Shown here one piece after another: positions 5,152 through 5,665 of a stretch of DNA of 5,665 nucleotides. The DNA is from Chloroflexota bacterium (lineage in GTDB: Bacteria > Chloroflexota > Limnocylindria > QHBO01). The notes under the pieces are model-generated. The model saw only the letters and a list, made by a program, of their open reading frames with translations, was not told the origin of the DNA and made no database searches. Within the stretch, counting starts at the first letter, position 1; each line of letters starts with the position of its first letter. The stretch is taken from assembly GCA_005882055.1 (NCBI GenBank), contig VBGQ01000042.1, positions 1 to 5,665 of the forward strand. Direction: 5' to 3'. The position numbers and the translations under genes were made by a program.

Positions 5152-5665
5152 CCGCCGTCGCGTCGCGGCCCGCCAGGCGCGCCCCTTCTGCCCCGGTGCG
5201 CGGCGGTGCCGACCGACGCGTCGCCGCGCTCACGCGCCTGCTCGCGAGCCAGGCGCCCGGGACGACGGGCCTCGCCCTGCGCGTTCCGGCCGCAGCACGA
5301 GCCGCGTTCCTGGCCGCCCATCGCACCCAGGTTCCGTCGGCCGCCCCGCTGGTGGTCGTGGTGCGCAATGACGAGGAGGCGCATCGCCTCGCCGATGATC
5401 TCGGTGCCTGGCTGCCATCGGGACACGTTCGGGTGCTGCCAGAGCGGGCTGCCCTCCCACTGGAGCGCGCGCTGCCCGAACACGACGAGTCCGCCGAGCG
5501 CCTCGAGGTGCTCGCGGAGCTCGGTGGCCGATCTCGCGACCTGGTGGTCGTGGCGCCGCTCCTCGCGCTCGTCCAGCGCACGCTCGCGGCCAACCAGCTG
5601 CGTGAGGCGCGGGTGGAGCTGCGCGTCGGGGGACGCATCGCGCAGCGTGCCCTGCTCACCGCACT
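5148..5665 (+). CDS. mfd: Transcription-repair coupling factor Mfd, N-terminal part (runs off the end)
   Basis: An open frame starting at the ATG that overlaps the pth stop continues without a stop to the last base, giving 172 complete codons. After a basic, Ala-rich leader (about residues 1-20), the translation matches the UvrB-like first domain of Mfd: PLVVVVRNDEEAHRLADDLGAWL, then VRVLPERAALPLERALPEHDESAERLEVLAEL, then LVVVAPLLALVQRTL. In relatives this domain binds UvrA; the missing remainder would hold the RNA-polymerase-binding module and the translocase motor. Full-length Mfd is usually over 1,000 residues, so well under a fifth is visible. The P-loop-like motor motifs lie outside the window. 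There is no clear Shine-Dalgarno sequence, so translation is probably coupled to pth. The family call rests on the domain-1 pattern together with pth adjacency. Confidence 0.92.
   Translation, partial: MTAVASRPARRAPSAPVRGGADRRVAALTRLLASQAPGTTGLALRVPAAARAAFLAAHRTQVPSAAPLVVVVRNDEEAHRLADDLGAWLPSGHVRVLPERAALPLERALPEHDESAERLEVLAELGGRSRDLVVVAPLLALVQRTLAANQLREARVELRVGGRIAQRALLTA

Overview
The window is a GC-rich bacterial fragment with five well-supported protein genes, one likely small gene and a conspicuous palindrome at its left edge. High GC, near-leaderless starts, the pth-mfd pair and a one-polypeptide sigma-factor/membrane protein suggest a Chloroflexota (Limnocylindria-like) or high-GC actinobacterial lineage. 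This placement is inference, because no rRNA or other marker gene is present.

Layout: positions 1-128 form an almost perfect palindrome that starts at the first base, followed by about 170 bases in which I see no gene. A minus-strand block then runs from 4505 down to 296. In transcription order it holds a FAD-dependent DAO-family oxidoreductase (4505-3336), a 492-residue protein combining an ECF-sigma-like N-terminus, one membrane helix and an extracytoplasmic domain (3326-1848), an ammonium transporter of the Amt family (1718-474), and a probable 47-residue single-pass membrane protein (439-296). On the plus strand, pth (4564-5151) overlaps by four bases the start of mfd, which runs off the right end.

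How the genes may work together: the oxidase and sigma-like genes are separated by 9 bases and are almost certainly cotranscribed. A 129-base gap with a 17-bp palindrome lies before amt, so amt may have its own control. DAO-family amine oxidases commonly release ammonia and Amt handles ammonium, so a nitrogen-scavenging neighbourhood with an envelope-anchored regulator is conceivable, but that is inference. pth and mfd are a familiar housekeeping pair (recycling of peptidyl-tRNA; rescue of stalled RNA polymerase at lesions). The two transcription units diverge from a 58-base gap that seems to hold back-to-back promoters.

The features most worth a second look are the sigma/membrane/sensor fusion, the left-edge palindrome (quite possibly a fold-back artefact), the compact divergent promoter region, and the palindrome upstream of amt.
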